From the NCBI RefSeq assembly GCF_964340395.1, contig NC_135570.1:12768822-12832821 (forward strand): a stretch of DNA of 64,000 nucleotides, written 5' to 3'. Every line of letters begins with the position of its first letter. Position 1 is the first letter of the stretch. Both the position numbers and the translations under genes were made by a program. Below the pieces are notes generated by a model. That model searched no databases. It saw only the letters and a program-made list of their open reading frames with translations, and was not told the DNA's origin. The stretch comes from Glandiceps talaboti. Lineage: Eukaryota > Hemichordata > Enteropneusta > Spengelidae. This document shows positions 13,314-26,182 of this stretch, one piece after another.

Positions 13314-13560
13314 AATTTGGTAGTCGAGATACAATGTTTAGTAGTCTATGTGTCCTGGACTACTGCTAATTTGGTAGTCTAGATACAATGTTTAGTAGTC
13401 TATGTGTCCTGGACTACTGCTAATTTGGTAGTCTAGATACAATGTTTAGTAGTCTATGTGTCCTGGACTACTACTAATTTGGTAGTCTAGATACAATGTT
13501 TAGTAGTCTATGTGTCCTGGACTACTACTAATTTGGTAGTCTAGATGAAATGACATTTAG
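13314..13560 (+). repeat. 54-bp tandem repeat, about 4.5 copies
   Basis: Copies of aatttggtagtctagatac start at 13314, 13368, 13422, 13476 and 13530, an exact 54-base period. Copies 2-4 are nearly identical and the first and last diverge. Each unit has a 7-base stem, AGTAGTC and GACTACT, around 11 bases, so a transcript could form a series of hairpins. Confidence 0.95.
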
Positions 13561-14149
13561 TTGTTTATGTGCCCTGGACTGTGCTGAAATGTAGCCCAGA
13601 CACACAATGCCTGTAGCAGTAGTACATCAATTCAATGAACAGAGTGTTCTGTATGTTGACAGCAGTTCATCGCACTATTGCAATATTCATGGTTACTTGT
13701 GTAGGAGACTGTAAATAGTCAACTCAGGACACCTTTCCCACAATGCAGTGCACTTGAGAGTGCCACACCTACTTCCCTGGAATGAGAAAGCTAATACTAG
13801 TAGCGTGAGTCAATTATTTTTGCTTAGACGCTGTAGCTAAGTGTCCCCCAGGTGTGTTTGTAAAATTTATACATGAATAAAATAAGTTTTTGTATGTTTT
13901 AACAGTGTGTGTAGTACAAGAGGAAATTAAATTGAAGTTACATGACAAAGACATCAATGGAATCAAATAATCACATGAATAATGAGAAAAATGGAAATGT
14001 TTGGATTTTCTATAGATTTCATAATTATTATGCCTCAATAAAATACCATTGCATGAATTATGCAATGAGAAAATGAAACACAGTGTTTTTTGTTAGGATT
14101 GTATTAAGCAGGTTACAAATGTACAATGTGAATCTACCCGAGGCGTTTT

Positions 14150-14255
14150 ACAGAGGTTCCCCCACCAAAATTAAGATACATGGTATGGAATGGTTTGCAA
14201 ATTTTACCAGATTTCCTTCCTCTGTTACCATGGTTCCAAGACCTTAGCGAAAACA
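14150..14255 (+). repeat. Dispersed repeat, copy 2 (TTTTACCAGATTTCC family)
   Basis: Best-preserved copy: gttccc, accaaaatta, ttttaccagatttccttcc, tctgttaccatggttcc and gacctta in order. The words accaaaatta and ttgtaccagattt also recur in order at 40680-40775. Confidence 0.5.
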
Positions 14256-14639
14256 CATTGACACATCAAGACTTAAATATGTTGTGATAGGCACACATGC
14301 ATATGAATAGGATGAACGAACAAGACAAAGAAGATACATTACAATATTTGTACTTTCTATATTTTATAGTTGAAATATGTATTATGAAGTAACAATAAAA
14401 GCACACCATACGAAAAAAATGAAATATCAAGACTTGTATTTTATGATTGCCACATGCCGAGACAGATATGACTAGAATCATATGACTGCGTTTAGATGGT
14501 GAAAATATCAAATATCGAGGCTTGTGTTGTTTATACATGGCATGTGGTATATTTACATATCAACAGTTTCATATGACTGAATGAACAAAAATGGAATATC
14601 TAGACATTTTATCTTGTTTGAATTAATGGGGCACATACC

Positions 14640-14725
14640 CTATGGCCAGGGATTCAATCCAAGGTTTTTGTATTAGTGTTATCTTATTGGTGGAGGTATA
14701 ACGATTATATTGGATCGTTGTGTTG
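14640..14725 (-). mobile_element. tRNA-derived SINE-like fragment, copy 1
   Basis: On the - strand: ccaccaataagataacact, then aaccttggattgaatccctggcc. Same layout as 45190-45275. The gGGATTGAATCC word resembles a pol III B box and the upstream aataagataacac the end of an A box. Both copies are partial. Confidence 0.45.
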
Positions 14726-17424
14726 TGATGGATTCACTTTTCTATAGACAACTGTTTTTCAGACCCACATTTAGAACTAGGGCTTCAAATTGTGTGATGC
14801 ACAGAATATAAAATAGGTTAATTAATATTCTAAGTTAAGTTAAAAATCCATGAATATTTAAAAATATTTAAATTTAGCAATGATTACTTGTTCTACATGG
14901 AATGTTTATTAGTGTATGCATAGGCTAACAAAAGTTAATGGATTCATTCTTTTAATAACCTAATCATAAAATTCCATGGAAAGTTAAGCTGATACATTTA
15001 GAATTTATATTTGCTGAATCGTGATATATGTACATTTTGTACCTGTGTGTACATATATAAAAATGGAGAGCAGTAACTGTGTGTCTCATGTTATTACATA
15101 GATTGGCTGTGTTTAAAGAAGGATATTTTCATTGCCAAGAGATGTCTTAACTTTGTGAAGTATACATTCTGTGTGCTCAAACACTAAATTGTATTTTTTA
15201 CCCCACTTTCTTAGATTTTGAGTCTTTTACTGCAGATATTTGTATAAGTGGACAGGTTTTCTCTCTTCATGAATGTCTTGGAACTTCCATTAGCCTCTTA
15301 TTGAGTCATAAACATTAGACTCCTCGTATACAGACTCCTAATGGACTGCACTGATGCGGTTGCCAAGGAAACAAATGCAGTGGATGAGACAGTTGGGAAA
15401 AGATGATTTACAAAATATTCACTTGTCTGAGAAAATCAAATAAAATGATGTCTCAATTGCTGTAATATTCTCTGAATTGCTGTAGCCAACAAACTTGTCA
15501 AACTATATGTTGGTTTTAAAGGGGCATGTGATCATGTAGCTTTCTTAAAGATAGTTATATAAATATGATAACTTCAGGTGAACTGTAATATACATTATAG
15601 TCCTCAGTTTATGTTGATAGGAATAACCCTTTACTTTCAGTTCCCAAGTGTGTTTGCAGAATGTAAATATGTCTTGGAGGGATTGTAATATTTAGGAGTG
15701 TCTTGAAAACTTAACCATAGTCTTGTAGGATTTAGTGTGAAAGATCCTCTGTAACATTGTTAACCACTGGCCTCTTTATTACACCGTCCGAAGAGTACCC
15801 GCCAAGGGTTTTGTTGCTCCTTCAGAAACATGTGCTCTTGCTTGGGGGAATGATCCCTCCTTGGTTCCACTGTGCCAACCAGTGAGGTTGTGAGTGGTTA
15901 ACTAAGTGGACCAGTCACTGGATCTTTCAGAATATTGCAGGATTTTAATTGAAAGTCTTGAAAATGGAATGAATTTTGACAAACCTCAATCTTTGTTCCT
16001 ATGTCAATTTACATGTTTCCCAATGCTGTAGGATGGTAGAGTGTATGATAAAGTATAGAGAATCATTATTGTGAAGGGTTTTCACAACACCAGTAAGTAG
16101 TAAATTTGAATATCAGAGAATTCCCTAGCCATTTTATGAGGGTTCCCAACCCAAATATTGTATGGTATCCATTAAGTGAGTCCAGGATCCCTTTTCCACA
16201 GAATGATACAATGACTTTCAATAAAAAAATACTATGAAATTGATATGTCCTGCAGGGAGCATGAGTTCACGGCTACTGTGTACCATGTGTATGAAAATCA
16301 TACACATGTACCAATACCACAATCAGATACATGTATTTGGGGCGTCAGAGCTAAGGTTAGAGAGGTCAGAACTCAAGGGAATATGTTAACCACACTTCTT
16401 CATGTTAAACCACTAATTCAATTTTGAAGAGGACTTGAGCATCACAGCAGGGACTGTGAGCTTTCAGGGTTGGGTCACATCCTTACCCCAGGCATCAAGG
16501 ACAGCGAGGTAAAACTGCATAACCCAAATAATTGAAAACAGTCACAGTGACTACTGTTTCATGCAGGGAAAAGACTCAAGGAGGCCAAATACTTGAACAT
16601 TTTATTTTCTGAAAACAGTGAAACAACAGTAGATGTTTTTGTTTTTGGTCAATTGTGTGTTTTCCTGAGCAAGTAAGTTAACAGGTAGCCCCAAGACTTG
16701 TTATAGCTTGTGTTTTGGAAAGCTTGAGATAGGATGATCACAACAGGTCTTCTGGACTAGATATCCGTTGCATAAAACAGACTTCAGACATTAGTCCTTT
16801 CTTCCTTTCAATGTTTCCCAGAACATAGAAACTGGATTCCACTGACCTTCTTTTATAAGTTGTAATTTTGAATGTTCTCTTGACAACGTCAAAATTACGC
16901 ATCAGTTATTGTTTAAATGGTATATACAAAGTAATCAACTGTATAATCACACTTTGTCCTTTACAGTGTAGAGTTTTAGGGAAGGTCCTCATCTTTAGCC
17001 TTCATGGATGGGTCAACTTTGTCAAGAGTTATCTCCATGTAGCTGGTAAACTTGGTAATTCAAATTTAGTAATTTTGGCCAGCACTTCATTAATCTGAAA
17101 CTGCAAGAAAAAATCAGCATAAATTAATATATTGCAACTGAATTTGAATTCACTGGGTTTACAAGCTGTGTGGAGAGAGAAGTCTTGTCTTGTATGATAA
17201 GTGCAGACACTATATGTGGTATTGAATCATTGTAGAGAGAGATCTTGAGATTCCATGCACGAATAGCTCTAGACTACTCGTACGATGGCTACAATCTGGT
17301 TTGTATGAAATGAATCTGGAGAAAGTATACTACATACTAGCTCTAAGTCTCCACCTCAAATACCTTTGAAAATGGTTTAAGATGTGTGTAAAGATAATAA
17401 CATATACAATCTTAAGCCTATTGT

Positions 17425-17635
17425 CATCCCAGGACTAAAGTATTAAACATATTAGGACTTCTGTAGTCCTGGGACTGTAGTATTGAATGTATTTAAGGAC
17501 TTGCATAGTCATGGGACATTATTATTGTAAATGTATTTGAAGGACTTAGAGTAGTCCTGGGACTGTGGTATTATGCATGTTTGAAGGACTTACAGTAGTC
17601 CTGGGGCTGTGGTATTATGTTTGATAGACTGTTTT
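17425..17635 (+). repeat. Tandem repeat, about 44-bp unit, 4-5 copies
   Basis: Units begin aggactt (17454, 17495, 17541, 17585) and carry gtagtcctgggactg and tattatgtatttga. Each unit has an AGGACT...AGTCCT inverted pair a few bases apart. Confidence 0.8.
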
Positions 17636-17899
17636 CAAGTATATATATGCAATAGTTTGTTTTTGTTGAAGTAAATCCATGGAGTGTATGGATTATGCAG
17701 GAAGTAGGGCAGCCATAGCTGTGAATCCATAAAAAGAACAGACTAGGCAATCAATGATAAAGGTTAATGGTATTTTAATAGGTATGGTGATCAATTATAT
17801 ACTAATGTCTATGACATCCCTGGGCTATTTCATGCATCAAGTAGGATTGTTCAAGTTGATATATAGAGCTATATATGTATGAGTGTATGCAGGGTGTTC

Positions 17900-18610
17900 T
17901 CTATATGAAAGATAAAAAGTTTTTGTTGTATTCAATATGATAAAAAAAACTGACTGAGTTTTCCTGTGAGTCATTGTGTAGTTAGAGATATGGGGAGTTG
18001 ACTTTCACTTGTGGATATACATGTACAATGTATGACTAGTGCAACATGCTCTCAAAATGAAAGATAAACATACATTTTTGTACATGTATAGTAAGGCAGA
18101 GGGAACACCAGTTTTGGTGCATCACAAGTGTGTCCTCGAATGAAGGTCAACAGTTTTTGTGTACTTCAAAATGATAGGGGGTAGTGATCATTATCTTGTG
18201 AGTCATTGCATAGTAAAGGATAGGAGATGTTTGCTTTACAGTGTTACATGTACATATATATAGATATATGAGTTATAATGTGCAGTGCCATCTAATAAAA
18301 TACAACTTTTATTTGAGAAAAATATGTTTTTAGTTTTATAACTTTTATTTGCTGTGGGTCAAACTGATAAAGTTGAGTTTTCTTGTGAGTCATCTCATAG
18401 TAAGGAATAGGAGGCATCAAATTTTGGTGCATCGCAAAGTGTGTGCCCTGATAAAGGAATTTTTTGGCGTACTTTGAAATGATAAAAACTGAATTGTCTT
18501 GTGAGTCATCTCATAGTAAGAGATAGGGGAAAGTTCACTTCTAGTATTACACATAGACATGTATTATTAGTATGTGCAGTGGTGTCATCTAATATTAAAA
18601 GTAATTAAAT
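17900..18610 (+). repeat. Degenerate tandem cluster of a TGAGTCA-containing dispersed repeat
   Basis: At least four units share (g/t)ggtcaaantgataaa, an nntgantttncttgtgagtcat word, a catagtaanngatagg word and attttggtgcatcnca. TGAGTCA is intact at 17967, 18199, 18386 and 18502 (spacings 232, 187 and 116). Further copies are at 34375-34500 and 49865-50025. Confidence 0.8.
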
Positions 18611-20162
18611 GAAATAAAAGATATGGGATGTATCAGTGACTAACTAATGCAACCATATAGAAATGAAACTGAAAACATCATCATGTATTACATCATAACA
18701 AGAAATATATTTTGTGTTATAAGTAGTTGATAAATGCTAAAAATAAAGGATTTATTGGTTATAAGTGTAGTGTTTCAGTCATAAGGAAATTAAGAAATCA
18801 AAAGCATATATATTATTTATATCAGAAAACCATGTTTTTTTCGTGGGTTAAAGAAAAATGGATACTGGCTCAGTTTATGAGACAAGTGCTAACAACCAGG
18901 TATATTCTGACCAGACAGTGGGTGGTTAATTTTCAGTTTCATGCTATGATGTGAGATTACATCAGACGCTATAAATTATGAAAATGCTTGTCAAAAGTCA
19001 TTGTACCCTTTCCTTTTCACCTACAAAGAAAGGAAATGAAATAGATTACTGTTTTCTTTCATATGGCCCTGAATAGGCAGTAATTACACATCATTTTATG
19101 TCACAAGGTACTGTGAGTCTATCTCCCTCCAGGAATTGTCGGTGATAGAAGGGTTGTATATGAAAAGAATTAGTTAAATTGATGGTAGTGGCACCCAAAA
19201 CACTTTGTGAAATGCTTATTTTGAGTTTTTTTACTCTTTTGAATGTCAGCAATGGTTAATAACCTTTACAAATTACTAAGTTAAATTGATGTGGTTTAAT
19301 GAGATTTGGATGGAAAGAACGTTTAGATGATGTCGCTGTTCATTGACAAGTAATATGTATTTATTTTTTATTCCGGTGTACGTTGAAATTTGACCGAAAT
19401 GAAAAAAATGTTTATATTCATGCAAGACATGTTATCGACAAGATGAGTTTGGAGAACCATATCATATGCAAGTTATGACATAACATTGCCGTTTTTCTGA
19501 GTTTTTCTATTTGTGGTATTGGAACTAAAACATATTTTTCTCATGTAACAGGACAGCAGACTACACATAGAAATCCGACACAAGCTTTTAGCTACAGATA
19601 AGATGCAGATGTGAAATGACTTGAATTCTAGAAGCATCCAAAATAGATTAATTTCATGAAGTCGGTCATACTCAGTGTTATTGATCTAGCTGACCTCAAG
19701 AGGCCGATGAGAAAAAAACAAAACAAGAATAAATTGTTGCCAAGTTGTGTCGCAATAGTCATACCACTAACAGTGTTCGGATTATTTTACAGATCATGTT
19801 ACTGTCATCATCAGTAAAATAGTTCGCATAGATAGTTCATTAAAAAAATGAAATATTTTTTAATTTGTAGGAGACGGAAATAGAATGAAAATTGCAAAGG
19901 AATTTAGAAATGGGAAGTACTAGTTGTCAATAATTAAATTAGCATCATTCTGTTCTGCTTAGTTTTCATATTTTGAAAATGGATTATCAAGTTCAATTTC
20001 ATAGCTGTCTTTGATAATGTTTCCTACTGTCAATTTGAAGTGATGAAATGTTAATGTTCACACAAGAATTATCACCAGGAATTTTCAAAGAAAAATTGGA
20101 TTCGAGGCTGTTGTTTTCTGTTTTCAGAATGTTATTATATACACTTTACATGTATGTAGTGT

Positions 20163-20245
20163 TGAAAATATAAAATATAGAACTTATAAGTAATATAAAA
20201 TATAGAACTTATAATAATAGTGAAGTACTTCTGAAAATATAGAAC
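20163..20245. repeat. Short AT-rich tandem repeat
   Basis: The words aatataaaatatagaactta and aaaatatagaacctatg repeat three times at 25-50 base spacing. Confidence 0.6.
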
Positions 20246-20396
20246 CTATGAATTTGAAATTAAATTTGAATTGTAGTGAATCGACTTCCATATTTTATAT
20301 ATGATAATGTGTCATGGAAATATTTAAACTTATGACAGATGACCAAGGAACAAAATATGATGTAGTGTCATCGGTGTATAGTCAAGGTACATGTGA

Positions 20397-20451
20397 CAGA
20401 CTGACAGACAGACAGACAAACAGACAGACACACAAAGACAGACAGACACAC

Positions 20452-20502
<51 letters not shown>

Positions 20503-20530
20503 TAGAAAACCAGACAGACAGACAGACATG
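20397..20530 (+). repeat. (GACA)n microsatellite
   Basis: About 130 bases of gacagaca with a few interruptions (acacaaa, acacata, ataga). The open frame of alternating D/R/Q/T residues through it is an artefact. Confidence 0.95.
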
Positions 20531-21379
20531 TTGAAATTTATGGTTTCATTTTTAAGTCAGTCTATTCACCTTGTGTGACCTAGGATATGACCCAATCATT
20601 GTACAAACAAGAACTGGTTGTTTGTCTTGTGTGGTTTGTTTTATTCTTATTAAAATAAATTAAGACAACCTACTTCAAGTTTTAATCAGTATTACTTCTA
20701 GTTTACAATCTAAGAACTGTCATGTCTAATCACTCAGTGTTTACCCTAGTCTTCTGTGAATGAAGTTATCATTTCAAAATAATCTATACTCCCACAGTGA
20801 AGTGTTTGAATATCATAATATGTTTGTCAGAGTGGATGAGGTCGAAAGGTCAACAGTTCAAAGGTTGTACCGTGTCATACAAATACATATCATGTCTGTT
20901 TCATTTACATTATTACTTATGTCCCAATATATGTCAACAGTGCACTATGTATTATACAATCCTACTGTGCCAGTCTTAAGAACTGGATATATGAGCACCA
21001 CGTTAGGAAATATTTCAAAATCCGATCGTTACAACTTGTTTGTCTGCGCTAATGGCAAGAGTTCACCCACCTCAGTATATATGTGTAGGTGTTTGATTTT
21101 TATTGTGAAATGCTAGGGGGCACCTGTTTGTATGGATTGTTAGATGTTGCTGTAATGTCTTCGGACTTCATTCACCTTTTTAACCTCTTACAGTGACTTA
21201 GTTCTATCTAGTCTGCTATGGAAATAATACTCTTACAGAATCCTTCAGGGATTTGTGTATATCTCCTGGAGTCTATTTTCAAATTGAAAATTTGTCTGGT
21301 GTGAGATAGTTGGACTTCACTAAAAAGCTGATAGATGTACTACACTCCTTGAGTATGCTATGCTGCCTCCAAGGGTCGA

Positions 21380-21717
21380 TGTCTGCATAAATACTTAGTT
21401 ATGCAAATGAGGAAATCCAGGCATAATCATCATAGACAGCCAATCAGAATGATCGTTACACATGGGTGTGGAGTTGACTGAAATATGATCTCTACCTTGT
21501 AAGGCAATGTGAAATACTATAAGACAGACAGCATACTTATGGTGTTAGCTATTTTTATGTGAGTCTATATCGTCAGATCGTTGCCACACAGTGTAATGGT
21601 TCCCTGTCTAGAGTAAGGGTAGGCTACTCACAGGTCTCCGTAGTCTATCTGAAGGGGTGATCACGGAATTACTTTAAAACGGTGCTCAGCTGATCACAAA
21701 TACTGCTTGTGGATAAA
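21380..21717 (+). promoter_or_regulatory. Candidate promoter and 5' UTR of the ankyrin first exon
   Basis: The 340 bases ahead of the ATG hold an octamer ATGCAAAT (21401-21408), a perfect NF-Y type box AGCCAATCAG (21438-21447) and a TATA-like ACTATAAGA near 21515. These are spaced plausibly for transcription starting between about 21540 and 21700. No CpG island is visible. Motif matches of this length occur by chance in 64 kb, so the call rests on their position immediately before a good start codon. Confidence 0.35.
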
Positions 21718-21810
21718 ATGAGTGAGACAATGAGCGAAGAGAGGAAGGAGAATTTGATTGCCAAGGCAGATGATTTCGATACTGAAAAGGGAATCTCTGA
21801 AGAGAACTGG
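21718..21810 (+). CDS. ANK: Probable alternative first coding exon of ankyrin (N-terminal isoform exon)
   Basis: Opens with ATG in an A-at-minus-3 context and encodes 31 residues starting MSETMSEERK and ending GISEENW, followed by GTAATG as a donor. An in-frame TGA at 21691-21693 blocks upstream extension, so this looks like a true start. The exon ends in phase 0, exactly the phase needed to join the ankyrin exon at 52934. The peptide is acidic and hydrophilic, with no signal peptide, membrane segment or known domain. That suits ankyrins, whose isoforms differ by short, poorly conserved N-terminal exons ahead of repeat 1. A perfect CCAAT box lies about 270 bases upstream. Weak points: the donor is not optimal, the peptide matches nothing I recognise, and the link to the next exon (31 kb away) rests on phase and order alone. 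RNA evidence would be decisive. Confidence 0.5.
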
Positions 21811-22936
21811 GTAATGTTGAAATCTGTTATTATAATTTTTACTTGGATTAGTGTTTTTTTTTGTTTTTTTTTTGAGATGAGATGAGAGGGATTTTTATGT
21901 GACAGATGTTTCGATATGAAGGTTGTTTATTGTGAGGGGTTGTCAGCTGTTTGTTTGTTGTCCGTACATGAGAGTGTAGATTTGTCATGACTCTGCACAA
22001 GCAGAAAATACCTTCCCTGTATAAAGAGATCAAATGTCATGGGACCATTGTCTGTCATGTGGTGTACGTCAAATTATAAGGATTTAATACGAGAGATAAC
22101 ATGAGTGGTACATGTACTCAGCTCAAAACCAGACCAGTATGCATCATATATTTCAAATACCATTGGAGTTATTTTCGTCCATCTCTCTGTGTGGATGCAT
22201 TACATTGGCCTTTATAACGTCACTTGTTTGTGATGGTACAGCCAGTGTGTCCTAAAGTTATCAAGCTGTGACAGGATTACTGAACGACCTGACCCTTTCA
22301 CCCTTCTGGTGACTGAATTCAGTATTTTGTTCAGCTTTAGGTGGCAATCTACCGGATAAAAAAAAAATGTCAGGGAAAATTCAACCGACATGAGTCAATA
22401 AAATTCACACCAGGAGACTTTAGATTAAAAATGTTGTATGTTGTTTTGGGGTAATTGTCCAAGTACAGGTGTGTTGGCGATTGATTTGTACATTAATATA
22501 GCCCATAAAGTATTGTGTATGTATTGACAATATTACAATGATGTCATTGAGTGGTTTGGATTCTATAGGTATTGTAGTAAAATGCAGACAGACACAGCAA
22601 ACATTGAAAGGTCACAGAGGCGAAGAGATAACCACGGAATTCTGCCTATATAGTATTAGTAATACAGAATACTTGAGTTAGGCTGTAACCAAAATATGTC
22701 TGGTTTGTCATAACTGAAGCGACAAGCTCGTGTTGTTTTTCAGTACAGACACTTCATTTTTTATAATTGACTGCATTGAAATGAAAATTTATGAAAATAA
22801 ACATGGTGGGGGATGGATTACAGAATGATAGATGAGATGTGATGTGTTGACTATTTTGGTACATCATGGCTTGTTGACTGACTTTAGGTTGTGTATCTCC
22901 AATGTACATGTTGTATCATTATAACTCACTACATAG

Positions 22937-23074
22937 CTAGTAATAATTAGTTCTTGTATCATGACCCCTGATTACTTAAAAGTAACGTTTCGCCTGTTCA
23001 GGTCTAAACTTTGTCAAAATGTCAGTCTACTGGCTTTAATACCGCTAGGCAATACAAGAAGTAATTATTACTAG
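22937..23074. repeat. Foldback element with 23-bp inverted arms
   Basis: Arms at 22937-22959 (ctagtaataattagttcttg...) and 23052-23074 are reverse complements with one mismatch, around a 92-base centre. The centre's - strand contains gacctgaacaggcgaaacgt, reminiscent of the gaaacgtt word in the 12.5-kb Penelope-like fragment. Confidence 0.75.
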
Positions 23075-24464
23075 TGTGTGTTACCGACCTGGTGAATGTG
23101 TCTAAGGATGTCAATGCATAGCTAATTCTTTGACTTTTATTGATGTAGCATCTTGAGTTCAGCTTCTTGACTTCAACGTGAATCCCAATTAAAATCTGAG
23201 CCATTGCCTACAGACTACTCTATAATGATATTTTCACCTACCTACCGTAAAAGTAGAAGGCCTGCATAACGTAAATGTTAACAACATAAACTTGTTTGTG
23301 GTATTGCAGAGCTTGAAAAGCAGTTTCCCATCTCACATAGAATGATAAAATTGTATATCGACTTTCAAATTTATAAGGTGATATTATGTGATAGAAAACA
23401 ATAAAAATTATCGCTAAGACAATTTACTTCGCTGAATCTCACTACCAAGTAGAGAAGTTATATTGGAGCTCATTTCTAGAAATTTGTTTTAGGATAAACA
23501 GATATATATTTTCAATTGCCGCAAGTGTTATTCAGGTTTCATTCTGTATGTTCTCGCTTATCAAGATAGGATCTGCTACAGTATCTGTTGTCATCTCTTG
23601 ATATTATGATAGTTACCATGTAACAGATGTCAGGTTGGTGTAATCTTATACTGAACCAAAATTATGTATTTAGTTAGTGTTTATTACTCAGATATGTGGG
23701 TGTAGGCTTCATCAGACATTCGAAAATAAATGGGAAATTTTGTTTTGATATGGAACTCAGTTTTGACGCCCTGAAATATTTGATATTAAAACAGAAATGT
23801 GATACAATTGAGTAATGGGAATTGCCTATTCTTGCATGAGATATGTTTTCTGAGATAAAAGGTTTTGTCATCCAGAATGTTAATGCTGATCTTTTTAACA
23901 TACATGTAAGTTGGGTTTTCCAGGAGAATTTAGTTCACATGGATCTGCAGGCTATGGAGGAAGAATGGAAAAGCAGGAGGGGTATTAAGGATTGGGAGAT
24001 GGTAGATGGACATGGATGGGATAGGGAAAATGTAATTTTGAGATGACTTGTTGCAATTTAAAATTAGAAATTGAGACTGCAAATAATATTTGTAATTGAT
24101 ATCTTGTATCTGACTACCATTTCTGTTTTTCGTTTGTACACGTACATGCATGATATATTGATTTTACCAACATGTGTGTGTGTAGGAGAATCACATTAAA
24201 ATGTGTATTGGAGATTTAATACCAATATCTTTCTGCTGTCACCCGTCCAGCTTCAGTTAGTTTTACTGTACATGTTGACATAGGGTTCACTATGTTCCTG
24301 TAACACTACAAGTAATCTGGTTCATTGTCCGTACATTGTCTGTACACCTCCAAAACTAAATAACTAGTATGTTGTAGACACCGTGTGATGAATTTTAATG
24401 AAATTGAGGCCTTCTTTAGTTTATTAAACTTTAAAGTTCTTGTATTCGATCACATGAATGAATG

Positions 24465-24600
24465 ATGTAGTTGTGCCACGCCCACTCCATGCAGCACATT
24501 CCAGTGTCCAGGTGAGTGTTCATACAGTATACAGATGGGAATGAAAGTTGTGCCACGCCCCAGTCTACTCCATGCAGTGTATTTCAAAATGTCCAGCAGA
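24465..24600 (+). repeat. Degenerate tandem duplication with GCCACGCCC boxes
   Basis: agttgtgccacgccc, then ctccatgcag, then gtccag occurs at about 24470 and again at about 24547. Both copies hold GCCACGCCC, a KLF-type word. Confidence 0.6.
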
Positions 24601-26065
24601 ATTGTACACTTTGTTGAAACGAAAGTGACACTTCTGCCATGCTCATATCGTCTATTACCTTTTATGTTTAGTGTCCGGTTGAAATGAAAATGTCAGACGT
24701 CATATGTTGATAACATCTGGCATTCTATATTCCTCTTTATAGCATATCTAATCATGTACCTGGAGGATAAAGCAATGATTTGTCTGTTGCTGTAGAAAAC
24801 ATAGAACTACGGACGTCATGTAGACAACGTTTGTATGGTATAATCAAGAAATTGATGTTACCTCACGGCTAATACAACGTTGCATCTATTTAACATTAAT
24901 TTAATTCTGTAGACACCTTGATGAAATTAACCAACTTAGCTTCAGGTTCATATTATACTCACATTTAGATTCAATAGGCAAAGACAGGTAACTACAGGCA
25001 TAAGAGATGTAATATATAATCACATTCTGTATCTGTTGCTCAGTCTAGATTACATACCCACTTTAAGTATTTCATTTCGTTCAACTGTTGAAATGAACAG
25101 TATAGATTTCATTTTAAACCTATTTTGGAACCTTTTACTGAGCAATGCACCGTTGACGTATGTTGTAACTATTTTTTGTGATATTTGGTGACAGAATATT
25201 TCAAGACAAAATATATTCAAATTTGAGATTTAGGTCGTGTACAAATGCTGTCAAAGAAATGAGACTGTTTATCTGAAAGACAAGTTGTACAAAAAGAAAA
25301 ATTTTTTGTTGAATATTATAATTTGAAAAAGGCAACACAATCACATCGATTGTTGCTTTAAATATATACCTTCTTGTACATGTTCTACGTGTTCAGAAAA
25401 AAAAGAAGATGTTGACTCGGTGTTGTATGAGTAGGTGTAACTTAGTAACGGCACAGAATTCCTTTCCTTCAGGTACTAGAATTTCTCCAGGAAGTCTACA
25501 TGGAATATGTACGCAGGTCTTCTCAGTTCTCGTCTTTTGCTTGGCTACTTGGGTGATGCATTTGAAATTTGATATCGCTTACACATTTCAGGGGCTACGT
25601 TGGGAATATTATATAAACCTAACGATAGATGTTTAAAGAATCAGTCAACTACTTTGGTTTGTATTCTTTCTGATAAATACAAATGTCTGCATCAGAATAT
25701 TTTGAAAATCTTGTCTTATTGGTAAATATATTAGTATGTAGTATTGAATTGAATTGTGTATCAAATATATCGAACTTATACAGTATAAGTTCAATGTATT
25801 TGATCCTATATGTGGGCAAAATTATACCGAGAGTTTTGGTTTTGTTTTCTTCAAAAATTGATGTCATTTTTTTATCATTATTATCTAATAAAATAATATG
25901 TAAATACATTGATATATTAATATATCTATATATGACATTTCCAAGTTTTACCGTTCCTAATAACTTGTCATGGAAAATGATGAAATAACAAATTTTCCTT
26001 CAGGAGAAGATGTACCAATTTTTCCTTAGTATTTTGAGTGTTCTCAAATGTCAAGAAAACTGGCC

Positions 26066-26068
26066 TGT

Positions 26069-26148
<80 letters not shown>

Positions 26149-26182
26149 CTGTGTGCCTGTGTGCCTGTGTGCCTGTGTCTGT
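26066..26182 (+). repeat. (GT)n microsatellite followed by (GTGTGCCT)n
   Basis: About 80 bases of pure gt repeats lead into four gtgtgcct octamers. Open frames of alternating C/V residues are artefacts. Confidence 0.97.

Larger units (their letters stand above)
1..21379. other. Upstream/intergenic DNA, no gene recognised
   Basis: No open frame here resembles a known protein and none has both convincing splice sites and coding character. The longest open stretches fall in CA-rich repeats or AT-rich noise. Apart from the repeats listed separately, 3062-7679, 14725-17420 and 18610-20160 show only unstructured AT-rich sequence. Distal exons or enhancers of ankyrin could be hidden here. Confidence 0.6.

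Noticed and set aside
20760-21116. 118-codon open frame on the plus strand just upstream of the ankyrin first exon
   Set aside because: No recognisable family and no splice signal linking it to the ankyrin exon. It ends 600 bases before the in-frame stop that precedes the ankyrin ATG.
23939-24031. 31-codon ATG stretch (MDLQAMEEEWKSRRG...) ending in phase 0 at GTAATT, preceded by a ttttccag acceptor-like word
   Set aside because: Superficially like another alternative ankyrin start, but the donor lacks the +5 G, the stretch is simply purine-rich and nothing supports expression. Worth a glance in RNA data only.
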